From positions 1 to 64,000 of the forward strand of contig NZ_FOFF01000036.1 in the NCBI RefSeq assembly GCF_900110755.1: a DNA stretch of 64,000 nt, given 5' to 3'. Position 1 is the stretch's first letter. Each line of letters opens with the position of its first letter. This DNA is from Streptomyces sp. yr375. GTDB taxonomy: Bacteria > Actinomycetota > Actinomycetes > Streptomycetales > Streptomycetaceae. Positions 33,582 through 41,390 of this stretch are shown here, in pieces. Made by a program: the position numbers and the translations under genes. The notes under the pieces are model-generated. The model did no database searches. It had not been told where the DNA came from and saw only the letters and a list, made by a program, of their open reading frames with translations.

Positions 33582-34703
33582 ATGACCGAGAGCATCCGCC
33601 GCAGCGGCGAGTACGAGAACTCCACCTCCCCCATGGGTTCCTCTCCCGTGAACCCCGAGTGGCCGCCCCCGCCGGCGTACCAGCCGGAGTACCAGGCGGC
33701 GGCCGGCAGCCACGGTAACTACGCCGGTCACGGCGGCTACGGTGACGGCCACGACGGCGGAACCGCTCTCCTCACCCCGCCTGCCGGGGAGCCCGCGCAC
33801 GGCGCTCCCGGCAAGAAGAAGCGCACCCGTGGCCCGCTCGCGCTGCTCGCCGCCGTGGCGATCGTCGCGGCGGCGATAGGCGGCGGCACGGCGTACGGCA
33901 TCCAGGAGCTGACCGGCAAGAACGAGGTGGTCTCCTCGTCCACCACGACCAGTGTGGTGCCGTCCAGCAAGACCGGTGACGTCGCCTCGATCGCCGCGGC
34001 GGTCAGCCCGAGCGTCGTCGAGATCAGCGCCACCCTCAGCAACGGGTCGTCCACCGGCTCCGGCGTGATCATCACGACCGACGGCGAGATCCTCACCAAC
34101 AACCACGTCATCTCGGGCGCGAACTCGATCAAGGTGACGACCAGCGCCGGCACGTCGTACACCGCCAAGGTCGTCGGCACGGACAGCAAGAAGGACCTCG
34201 CGCTGATCAAGCTGGAGAACGCGTCCGGTCTGAAGGCGGCGACCCTCGGCGACTCCGACGGCGTCAAGGTCGGTGACACGGTCGTGGCGATCGGCTCGCC
34301 CGAGGGCCTGTCCGGCACCGTCACCAGCGGCATCGTCTCCGCCCTGAACCGGGACGTGACCGTCTCGACGGACGAGAGCCAGAGCCAGAGTCAGAGCCAG
34401 CAGGGCGACGGCAGCGGCAACTGGCCGTTCCAGTTCGGCGGCCAGCAGTTCAACGGCGACACGGGTACGTCCACGACGACGTACAAGGCGCTCCAGACCG
34501 ACGCCTCCCTCAACCCCGGCAACTCCGGCGGCGCGCTCATCGACGCGGGCGGCAACATCATCGGCATCAACTCCGCGATGTACTCCGCCGCCGCGGGCTC
34601 CTCGTCCTCCGACGCCGGCAGCGTCGGCCTCGGCTTCGCCATCCCGATCAACACCGTCAAGGCCGACCTCGCCACACTGCGGGCCGGCGGCTCCGACAAC
34701 TGA
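33582..34703 (+). CDS. HtrA-like trypsin-type serine protease, membrane-anchored
   Basis: 373 residues from ATG 33582. A Pro-rich cytoplasmic tail (~80) is followed by one membrane helix (GPLALLAAVAIVAAAIGGG). The outer part has the trypsin-2 domain: NNHVISGA with the catalytic His, KKDLALIK with Asp, and NPGNSGGALI with Ser. No PDZ domain follows, unlike typical HtrA. A Gln-Ser run (SQSQSQSQQ) lies in a loop. It probably degrades misfolded envelope proteins. Confidence 0.85.
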   Translation: MTESIRRSGEYENSTSPMGSSPVNPEWPPPPAYQPEYQAAAGSHGNYAGHGGYGDGHDGGTALLTPPAGEPAHGAPGKKKRTRGPLALLAAVAIVAAAIGGGTAYGIQELTGKNEVVSSSTTTSVVPSSKTGDVASIAAAVSPSVVEISATLSNGSSTGSGVIITTDGEILTNNHVISGANSIKVTTSAGTSYTAKVVGTDSKKDLALIKLENASGLKAATLGDSDGVKVGDTVVAIGSPEGLSGTVTSGIVSALNRDVTVSTDESQSQSQSQQGDGSGNWPFQFGGQQFNGDTGTSTTTYKALQTDASLNPGNSGGALIDAGGNIIGINSAMYSAAAGSSSSDAGSVGLGFAIPINTVKADLATLRAGGSDN

Positions 34704-34743
34704 ACGTCCACCGAACATCCACTGACCGCGTAGGGAGTACGTC

Positions 34744-34986
34744 ATGATCAAGCAGGTTTCGCACCAGGTGACCGGCTTCGGCGCGGCCGACCTCGCCCTG
34801 GCCCTCGACGTGGCCCACGAGCTGCACGCGCCGGTCGCGGCGGTGGAGCGGACGGTGGTGCGCGCCCCGGAGGTGGCGGCCCCGCATCTGACGACGGCCC
34901 CGCAGTTGATGGGCCTGCGCGTCACGGCGGCCCGCCCGCACCTGCGCAAGGTTCCGTTGAACCGGCTCGCGGCGATGCGCGGCTGA
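34744..34986 (+). CDS. Small protein after the protease
   Basis: 80 residues from ATG 34744, with GGGAG upstream. The sequence is Ala/Val/His-rich (LALDVAHELHAPVAAVER). No motif is known. It sits between the protease and the response regulator on the same strand. Confidence 0.55.
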   Translation: MIKQVSHQVTGFGAADLALALDVAHELHAPVAAVERTVVRAPEVAAPHLTTAPQLMGLRVTAARPHLRKVPLNRLAAMRG

Positions 34987-35105
34987 TCACACCGCGACCC
35001 GCTCTTCACGCGCACACCGGGAACCGTGCGAGGCTGAAGCCACCCAGCACGTTCAGCAGGCCCCAGCCTCCCGTCCGTCCCACCGCACCCGAGGAATACA
35101 CGCCC

Positions 35106-35840
35106 ATGAGCCCCGCCGAAGGCGACCGTGACACCCAGCGCATCCTGATCGTCGACGACGAGCCGGCGGTGCGCGAAGCACTCCAGCGCAGCCTGGCCTT
35201 CGAGGGCTACGACACGCAGGTCGCGGTCGACGGCGCGGACGCCCTGGAGAAGGCCACGTCCTACCACCCCGACCTGGTGGTCCTGGACATCCAGATGCCG
35301 CGCATGGACGGCCTCACCGCCGCCCGCCGCATCCGGGGCGCGGGCGACACGACGCCCATCCTGATGCTGACGGCCCGCGACACGGTCGGCGACCGCGTGA
35401 CGGGACTGGACGCCGGTGCGGACGACTACCTGGTCAAGCCCTTCGAACTCGACGAACTCTTCGCCCGCGTACGGGCGTTGCTGCGCCGCAGCTCCTACGC
35501 GGCGGCGGCCGGAGTGGAAGCGCCGGCGGACGACGCCCTCACCTTCGGCGACCTGCGCATGGACCTCGCGACGCGCGAGGTGACGCGGGCCGGTCGCCCG
35601 GTGGAACTGACCCGCACGGAGTTCACGCTCCTGGAGATGTTCATGGCACACCCGCGCCAGGTCCTCACCCGTGAGCAGATCCTGAAGGCGGTCTGGGGCT
35701 TCGACTTCGAGCCGTCGTCCAACTCGCTGGACGTGTACGTGATGTACCTGCGCCGCAAGACGGAAGCCGGCGGCGAACCGCGCCTCGTGCACACCGTGCG
35801 GGGCGTCGGGTACGTCCTGCGACAGGGCGGCGCGGAGTGA
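35106..35840 (+). CDS. OmpR-family response regulator (MprA-like)
   Basis: 244 residues. The receiver has DDEP at the N-terminus, phospho-acceptor Asp in VVLDIQMP, and Lys in LVKPF; the winged helix reads REQILKAVWGFDFEPSSN. It overlaps the histidine kinase gene by four bases (GTGA). It may bind the 11-bp repeats before the protease. Confidence 0.9.
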   Translation: MSPAEGDRDTQRILIVDDEPAVREALQRSLAFEGYDTQVAVDGADALEKATSYHPDLVVLDIQMPRMDGLTAARRIRGAGDTTPILMLTARDTVGDRVTGLDAGADDYLVKPFELDELFARVRALLRRSSYAAAAGVEAPADDALTFGDLRMDLATREVTRAGRPVELTRTEFTLLEMFMAHPRQVLTREQILKAVWGFDFEPSSNSLDVYVMYLRRKTEAGGEPRLVHTVRGVGYVLRQGGAE

Positions 35841-37300
35841 ACAAGCTGGTACGCCGCTTCCGGACCCTCCCGATCCGGGCCCGCCTGTCGATGCTGGTCG
35901 CTGCCGCTGTGGCGTTCGCGGTGGCGGCGGTTTCGGTGACGTGTTGGTTCATCGTGCAGGGCAAGTTGTACGACCAGGTCAACGCGGACCTCAACAAGAT
36001 GTCGCAGCCGCAGCGGTGGAGCGACGTACAGGGCCTGCTCAGCACCTGCCCGCAGAAGCCTGTCGAGACGGATCTGAGCGGCCTGCGGGCCCACGGCTCG
36101 TACTACCTCCAGCTCGTCAAGAAGGACGGCACCGCCTGCGTGTCCGCGACCTCCACGGGCGTGGTGAAGGTCTCTGACGAGGACAAGGACGTCATCAAGA
36201 ACGCGGACAGCGGTGAGGGCACCTACCGCAACGGCACGGACTCCGAGGGCAATTCCGTCCGCGTGCTGACCATCCCCCTGATGGTCAGCGAGGGCATGGG
36301 CTCGCCGCCACAGCAGTACCCGGACACGGCACTGCTCATCGCCACCCCCCTCAAGGGCACCGAGGGCACCCTCAACGATCTCGCGCTGATCCTTCTGCTG
36401 GTCTCCGGCGTCGGCGTCCTCGGAGCCGGGGCCGCCGGACTCGCGGTCGCCCGGGCCGGCCTGCGCCCCGTCGACAAGCTCACCGAAGCCGTCGAACACG
36501 TGGCCCGCACCGAGGACTTGAGCATCCGCATCCCCGTCGAGGACGAGAGCGACGACGAGATCGCCCGGCTCTCCCGTTCCTTCAACTCGATGACCTCCTC
36601 CCTCGCCAACTCCCATGAGCTGCAACAACAACTCATCGCGGACGCCGGTCACGAACTCCGCACCCCCCTGACGTCCTTGCGGACGAACATCGAGCTCCTC
36701 ACCCGAAGCGAGGAGACGGGCCGTCCGATCCCGGAGGCGGACCGCAAGGCGCTGCTGGCGTCGGTAAAGGCGCAGATGACGGAACTGGCTTCCCTCATCG
36801 GCGACTTGCAGGAACTGTCCCGCTCGGAAGGCCAGCGCGGCGAACGCGTTCAGGTGGTGTCGCTGGAGGACACGGTCGAGTCGGCGTTGCGCCGAGCCCG
36901 CCTGCGCGGCCCGGAGTTGACGATCAACGCGTCCCTCGATGCCTGGTACACGAGGGCCGAACCGGCCGCGTTGGAGCGGGCGGTGGTCAACATCCTGGAC
37001 AACGCGGTGAAGTTCAGCCCCGAGGGCGGCACGATCGACGTCCAGCTCACCGAGGGCACCCTGACCGTCCGCGACCACGGCCCCGGCATCCCCGAGGACG
37101 AACTCCCCCACGTCTTCGACCGCTTCTGGCGCTCCCCCAGCGCCCGCGCCCTCCCCGGCTCGGGCCTGGGCCTCTCGATCGTCGCCCGCACGGTCGAACA
37201 GTCCGGCGGCCAGGTCACCCTGGCCCGCGCGGACGGCGGCGGCACGGTGGCGACGATACGGCTGCCGGGGGCGGCTACTCCTCCGCCGGAAGCCCCGTAG
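35837..37300 (+). CDS. Sensor histidine kinase (MprB-like)
   Basis: 487 residues. Two membrane segments (ARLSMLVAAAVAFAVAAVSV and LILLLVSGVGVLGAGAAGL) frame an extracellular sensor domain of ~150 residues. HAMP follows, then the H box in AGHELRTPL, the N box NILDNAVKFSPEGG and G boxes DHGPGIP and GSGLGLSIV. It likely senses envelope stress and phosphorylates the adjacent regulator. The last 26 bases overlap the convergent gene. Confidence 0.9.
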   Translation: MNKLVRRFRTLPIRARLSMLVAAAVAFAVAAVSVTCWFIVQGKLYDQVNADLNKMSQPQRWSDVQGLLSTCPQKPVETDLSGLRAHGSYYLQLVKKDGTACVSATSTGVVKVSDEDKDVIKNADSGEGTYRNGTDSEGNSVRVLTIPLMVSEGMGSPPQQYPDTALLIATPLKGTEGTLNDLALILLLVSGVGVLGAGAAGLAVARAGLRPVDKLTEAVEHVARTEDLSIRIPVEDESDDEIARLSRSFNSMTSSLANSHELQQQLIADAGHELRTPLTSLRTNIELLTRSEETGRPIPEADRKALLASVKAQMTELASLIGDLQELSRSEGQRGERVQVVSLEDTVESALRRARLRGPELTINASLDAWYTRAEPAALERAVVNILDNAVKFSPEGGTIDVQLTEGTLTVRDHGPGIPEDELPHVFDRFWRSPSARALPGSGLGLSIVARTVEQSGGQVTLARADGGGTVATIRLPGAATPPPEAP

Positions 37301-37634
37301 CGGGATCGGCTTCCTGCCAGAAGACCTGTTCCACGACGATCTGGGGGTCTTCCACACGTGGCACGAAGGTGTAGGTGAGCCAGCCGTTTCCATGGTCGAA
37401 GAAGAGGATGCGAGCACCCTTCGGCCGACTGGACAGCGCTGGCTCGACCGTCATGCCGTCAGGCAGATTCGCATCGGTTTCGATGCCTCGGAAGTACGGA
37501 TCCTTCACCGTGACCAGTTCGGCACGGACGGCGTAGACCATCTCCTGCGCATGCGCAGGCAGCGCTTCGAGGACCGCGAGAGCATCGAGCCGCCAGTCCA
37601 TCTGCCAAGGCGGCCCCATAAAACCATCGGTCAC
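37275..37634 (-). CDS. Possible toxin of a DUF6247-linked pair
   Basis: 119 residues. The sequence (ALPAHAQEMVYAVRAELVTV, ILFFDHGNGWLTYTFVPRVE, QIVVEQVFW) fits an mRNA-interferase-like, RelE-type pattern, but catalysis cannot be assigned. The GTG start overlaps the DUF6247 stop by four bases, as in toxin-antitoxin pairs. Confidence 0.5.
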   Translation of the reverse strand: MTDGFMGPPWQMDWRLDALAVLEALPAHAQEMVYAVRAELVTVKDPYFRGIETDANLPDGMTVEPALSSRPKGARILFFDHGNGWLTYTFVPRVEDPQIVVEQVFWQEADPATGLPAEE

Positions 37635-37978
37635 TCGCCGGGCTCCAGTTTCTGCACCCGGTGGCGGATCTTCGACGCCTCTTCGAGGAGGGCCTTCGCC
37701 TCGGCGAGGTCGGTGGATTCCGAGGCCCGGAGTTCGAGATCGTGTACGTGTTCGTCCAGCTCGGGGTCCCTGGCCAGGGCATACTCACCCCACCAGCGGG
37801 CCATGAAGGCGAGCACGGGGCTCAGGTTGTAGGCGTCGGCGATCGCCCACTTCCAGTGCTTGTCGAAGTCGGGCAGCAGCAGCGGAGTGTCTGCGGCGAT
37901 GGCCTCACGCAAGGCCAACGGGGTCCGCTCGGGCATCGGGGGGATGGTCTGGTCGTTTTCCGTTGCGTGAGCAGTCAT
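37631..37978 (-). CDS. DUF6247-family protein (possible antitoxin)
   Basis: 115 residues from ATG 37978. The rear is an acidic helix (LDEHVHDLELRASESTDLAEAKALLEEASK). DUF6247 proteins are small and found next to short toxin-like genes in Streptomyces. Here the downstream gene is coupled to it. A ribosome site GAGGGCA lies before the start. Confidence 0.65.
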   Translation of the reverse strand: MTAHATENDQTIPPMPERTPLALREAIAADTPLLLPDFDKHWKWAIADAYNLSPVLAFMARWWGEYALARDPELDEHVHDLELRASESTDLAEAKALLEEASKIRHRVQKLEPGE

Positions 37979-38114
37979 GGTCAATGCCCTCTTTCGACGC
38001 GCCGTCTTTACGACCATAGCCGCCTCGCACTCCGTGGATCTGTCGTTCGTGTCGTGGTCACGAGATCCAGCATGTCGGCGGCGATGCCTCGACCATCAGG
38101 CCTTCCGGCATATG

Positions 38115-38306
38115 TCACCCGAACGTGCACCCACCGGCTTCCCCCTTCACCCCCGCAACGAATCCGGCCCAGGAGCGGCCCGAGAAGACCACCGGCCGGG
38201 CGGCGGGCACCTTGCTGTCCCGCACGGGAACGACCCCGGCGTAGCCGTCGGCGACCTCGACGCAGTCGTTGGCACCCCCGCCGCTGTAACTCGACTTACG
38301 CCACAC
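38115..38306 (-). CDS. DUF397 protein, second copy
   Basis: 63 residues. WRKSSYSGGGANDCVEVAD is the DUF397 signature; it continues GVVPVRDSKVP. The GTG start is 21 bases after the stop of the first copy and in the same frame. A 61-base stretch is identical to the first copy, offset by 198 bases. DUF397 proteins partner with XRE regulators of the WhiJ/AbaA type. Confidence 0.8.
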   Translation of the reverse strand: MWRKSSYSGGGANDCVEVADGYAGVVPVRDSKVPAARPVVFSGRSWAGFVAGVKGEAGGCTFG

Positions 38307-38327
38307 GGCGCTGCTGAGGTTTGGGGG

Positions 38328-38534
38328 TCATCGCACATCACCCCTGATCTTCGTCACGAACGGAGTCCACGCGGTGGCCCCGAATACGAGCTGCGGGCCG
38401 TCCGGCACCTTGCTGTCCCGCACGGGAACGACCCCGGCGTAGCCGTCGGCGACCTCGACGCAGTTGTCGTCTCCTCCGTCGCTGTAGCTCGACTTACGCC
38501 AAGCGGCAGCGCTGGGATCGGAGGTGTGGTTCAT
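38328..38534 (-). CDS. DUF397 protein, first copy
   Basis: 68 residues: MNHTSDPSAAAWRKSSYSD, then the same GVVPVRDSKVP block. The start overlaps the stop of the XRE gene by four bases, so they are coupled. DUF397 acts as an antitoxin-like or regulatory partner of the XRE protein in Streptomyces. Confidence 0.85.
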   Translation of the reverse strand: MNHTSDPSAAAWRKSSYSDGGDDNCVEVADGYAGVVPVRDSKVPDGPQLVFGATAWTPFVTKIRGDVR

Positions 38535-39358
38535 GATCTGTGCTCCTCAAGTACGTTCCTGAGGAACGCCAGCGAGTCCGAGGGGGACAACGCCAGGTCC
38601 CGGAGCCGATCGTAGGCGAGGCGACGCAGTTCAATGTCCTCCGGAGCTTCGAACAGCTCTCCCCGGGTGTTGCCTTCCGAGTAGGCAACACAGCTTCCGT
38701 CCTGCTGCCAGAGCATCGACAGCGTTCCCTGCATGAGGTGGTGCGTCCCGGCAGAAAAAGGCACCACCTGGAAGGTCACGTTCGGCCACGTCGCGACGTC
38801 CTCGATGTGCCGCAACTGCTCCTCCCAGACCTTCGGGTCGGGCACCGGACGTCGAAACGCGACCTCGTCCACGAGGAAGCGCACGACAGGTCGCGGATTC
38901 CGCCGCAGCAGATACTGCCGTCCGAGACGACCTGCCACACGTTCCTCTACCAGATCGTCGTCCTTCTCAGGTGTTGTCAGGAACCAAGACAACACCCATC
39001 GGGCGAAGTCCTCGGTCTGAAGAATCCCCGGCACACCCAACGAGAACTTCCAGATGGTCCGCGCTGTCTCTTCCAGTCCCATGAACCGCTTGTACTGGTT
39101 CCTGAACGCGTCGAGCCGAGCGACCCTCCAATGCCGAACCAGCAGCTCACCGGCACCGTAATACGTGTCCAGGTCCTCCATCACCGTCACCTTGGACAAC
39201 CGCTCGCCCGACTCCAGGCGACTCAGGTAACTCTTGTCGTACCCGGTCTCGTCGGCCAATTGCCCCAGCGACTTCCCAGCCCTCTCCCGCAGGAACTTGA
39301 GGGTGTCGGCGAGCACCGCCCGCCCGGAATCGCCCTGCGCGTCAACCTGTTCAGCCAC
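38531..39358 (-). CDS. XRE-family regulator with DUF5753
   Basis: 275 residues from GTG 39358, with GGAGG 6 bases upstream; the upstream frame is not coding-like. The helix-turn-helix is SLGQLADETGYDKSYLSRLESG, followed by the DUF5753 domain (PGILQTEDFARWVL and LRHIEDVATWPNVTFQVVP). This is the WhiJ-like group that works with DUF397 partners. A perfect palindrome (39372-39393) precedes the start, and two related inverted repeats lie inside the gene. Confidence 0.85.
   Translation of the reverse strand: MAEQVDAQGDSGRAVLADTLKFLRERAGKSLGQLADETGYDKSYLSRLESGERLSKVTVMEDLDTYYGAGELLVRHWRVARLDAFRNQYKRFMGLEETARTIWKFSLGVPGILQTEDFARWVLSWFLTTPEKDDDLVEERVAGRLGRQYLLRRNPRPVVRFLVDEVAFRRPVPDPKVWEEQLRHIEDVATWPNVTFQVVPFSAGTHHLMQGTLSMLWQQDGSCVAYSEGNTRGELFEAPEDIELRRLAYDRLRDLALSPSDSLAFLRNVLEEHRS
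38667..38691. repeat. Inverted repeat inside the XRE gene (a)
   Basis: GTGTTGCC and GGCAACAC are separated by 9 bases. The arm resembles the operator arm GTTGTC before the gene, so it may be a secondary binding site. Confidence 0.4.
38970..38996. repeat. Inverted repeat inside the XRE gene (b)
   Basis: GGTGTTGTC and GACAACACC are separated by 9 bases and share GTTGTC/GACAAC with the upstream operator. Confidence 0.45.
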
Positions 39359-39371
39359 GTCACTCCTCCCC

Positions 39372-39393
39372 GTTGTCTGGCGCCCCAGACAAC
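39372..39393. promoter_or_regulatory. XRE operator palindrome
   Basis: GTTGTCTGG and CCAGACAAC form a perfect 9-bp inverted repeat around CGCC, 13 bases upstream of the XRE start and facing a divergent gene pair. Confidence 0.65.
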
Positions 39394-39558
39394 ACCGAAC
39401 CCCTTCCGCAGAGTACGTCGCATCAGTGACGATCGAGGCACGAACGGTAATCACCGCTCGTCAGACCAGCACCACGACACCACGACAGAAAAACCCCCGC
39501 GGTCGACTGCAATCGACCCGGGGGCGTGGCCGACGTGCAAGAGAAGGAGACCGCCAGC

Positions 39559-39795
39559 ATGAGGGAACGTATCGCGGGTTTCCGCGAGTCGCTACTGCGC
39601 ACACTCGCGCGAATCCTGTGGCCCGCCCGACACCGCGCCGCCGTCCAGCCCGAACCGCCCCGTCAGGAGCCGCCGCCGCCCCCGGTCGACGCCCCGCCCA
39701 AACGCGTCCCGCACCTCCTCAGCATGGCGCGGCTCCAGGAGCTGTACGCGATCGACCGGCTTCGTGAACTCGAAGAAGAGGAGGCCTCCAGGTGA
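39559..39795 (+). CDS. Hypothetical protein divergent from XRE (a)
   Basis: 78 residues from ATG 39559 (GTG 39526 also possible), with GGAG upstream. It is a basic/Pro-rich linker followed by an acidic helix (MARLQELYAIDRLRELEEEE). It overlaps the next gene by four bases. Confidence 0.6.
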   Translation: MRERIAGFRESLLRTLARILWPARHRAAVQPEPPRQEPPPPPVDAPPKRVPHLLSMARLQELYAIDRLRELEEEEASR

Positions 39796-40124
39796 GCAAC
39801 GCCCCTGAGTCACCGGCGACTTCCGCCGGCGGGCTCCGGCTGCTGCCCTGGACCAACCTCGACGGCAAGCCCTGTTACCTCGACACCGACGACGACCAGA
39901 GCCGCCTGTCGCTCCTCGCCGACAACGTGGAGGCATCCCAACTCGCCTCTGCCGAACACGTGTTGGCGGGAGCCAAAGCCGTCCTCGCGGACACCAAGGC
40001 CGGCGAACGGGCCGTACGCTTCGCGCTCACGCGGGCCGCCGAGTCGCTGGCGGACGTCATGCGGATCGCGGTCAGCCGGGGCGAGCGGATCCCGGCGGGT
40101 GTCTCAGGCGACGGGTCGTGGTGA
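39792..40124 (+). CDS. Hypothetical protein divergent from XRE (b)
   Basis: 110 residues. The start overlaps the previous stop (GTGA). LPWTNLDGKPCYLDTDDDQS opens the likely globular part; the rest is helical. Often found next to WhiJ-like loci in my recollection, but no function is known. Confidence 0.6.
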   Translation: MSNAPESPATSAGGLRLLPWTNLDGKPCYLDTDDDQSRLSLLADNVEASQLASAEHVLAGAKAVLADTKAGERAVRFALTRAAESLADVMRIAVSRGERIPAGVSGDGSW

Positions 40125-40261
40125 TTTCCTCGGTCGCGGAGCGGAAAGGATCAGCTCCGCGACCGAGGCATTCCCCCGTTGCGGGAACAACAATGCCCGG
40201 ACGCCGTCCCGATGTCGTTCGCAGCCGGTCCACAGTTCCTTGGCTCTGCGTCTACTCCGGC

Positions 40262-41251
40262 CTACTCGCCCTCGGACAAGGCCTGTTGGCGGTAGTCCTT
40301 GGGGGAGAGGCCGTAGGCGGCGCGGAAGGACCGGGTGAAGTCGGAGGCGCGGGGGTAGCCCCAGCGGGCGGCGATGGTGTGGATCGGCGTGCAGCACAGC
40401 GAGGGCGTCGCCAGGTCCCGGCGGGCGCTCTCCAGGCGTCCGCGACGGATCCGGGCCGCGACCGTCTCACCCTGCGACTGCTGCTGGAAGATGCGGTGCA
40501 GGTAGCTGACCGAGATGTGGTGCGCGGCGGCGATCAGCGGGGGCGACAGTTCTGGGTCGTGCAGGTTCTGCCGGATGAACGCCTGGATGCGTTCCGCCGT
40601 GGCCCGGCCGCGGGTCTCGGGCTCCAAAGCCGCCTCCGCCTCCAGCAGTTGGGCGAACCAGGCCGACAACAGGTCCAGTACGACCGTCCCCAGGCGGGGC
40701 GCGTCGGACGGCTGGAGGACGTCGGCCTGCCGCTCCAGCCCCAGGAGGAACTCCGCCAGCAGCACACCGATCCCGTCCTGCCCCGGCAGCCCCCGGCCCA
40801 GCAACTCCCGTACCCGGTGCGGCGGCAGAGGCAGCAGCACCTTGGGGAAGTCCACGGCCATGCCCCCGACGACAGGGCCCTGACGGTCGTCCGCCGCCGA
40901 CCTGACGTCGTACGGCTGCGAGCTGTCGGCCAGGTGCAGGTCCCGTGGGGTGAACGTGCTGGCCCGCCCGGCGTGGTCGAGGGCCAGCCCGCCGTCGGTC
41001 AGCAGCGTCAGGTGATACAGCTCGGGGTCGGACCGGCGCACCATCTGCGGGGTCCGCCGGTAGCGCGTCGGCCGGAACGACATCCGGCTCACGGTCACCG
41101 GGCCCAGTTCCATCAGCCGGTGCTCCGCCCAGAAGTCGGCGGCGTGGTCGCTGATGATCTCGCTGGAACGCGTCCGGCCGACCAGTTCCCGCCAGTAGTC
41201 GAACCTGTCCTCCGCGGGCACGTCCTCGCTCCGGAACACCGTCCCGATCAT
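40262..41251 (-). CDS. AraC-family regulator
   Basis: 329 residues. The AraC-binding-like N-domain (DRFDYWRELVGRTRSSEII) and two helix-turn-helix units (AAAHHISVSYLHRIFQQQS; RWGYPRASDFTRSFRAAYGLSP) are present. The usual effectors are sugars or aromatic acids. It is divergent from the pectin-degrading enzyme, with 139 bases between, and probably activates it. Confidence 0.85.
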   Translation of the reverse strand: MIGTVFRSEDVPAEDRFDYWRELVGRTRSSEIISDHAADFWAEHRLMELGPVTVSRMSFRPTRYRRTPQMVRRSDPELYHLTLLTDGGLALDHAGRASTFTPRDLHLADSSQPYDVRSAADDRQGPVVGGMAVDFPKVLLPLPPHRVRELLGRGLPGQDGIGVLLAEFLLGLERQADVLQPSDAPRLGTVVLDLLSAWFAQLLEAEAALEPETRGRATAERIQAFIRQNLHDPELSPPLIAAAHHISVSYLHRIFQQQSQGETVAARIRRGRLESARRDLATPSLCCTPIHTIAARWGYPRASDFTRSFRAAYGLSPKDYRQQALSEGE

Positions 41252-41390
41252 TTCGCTTCCTCTCCGGTCGCCGGTCTCCGGCTCTCCGTCTCTTCCGCCC
41301 CCTCATCGCGGCAACCTTTCCTCCTCCGGCTGCGACACCCAAGTGACCTGGCTGGACCTCCAGTTACCCCCCACTTGATCGGAAGCAGCC

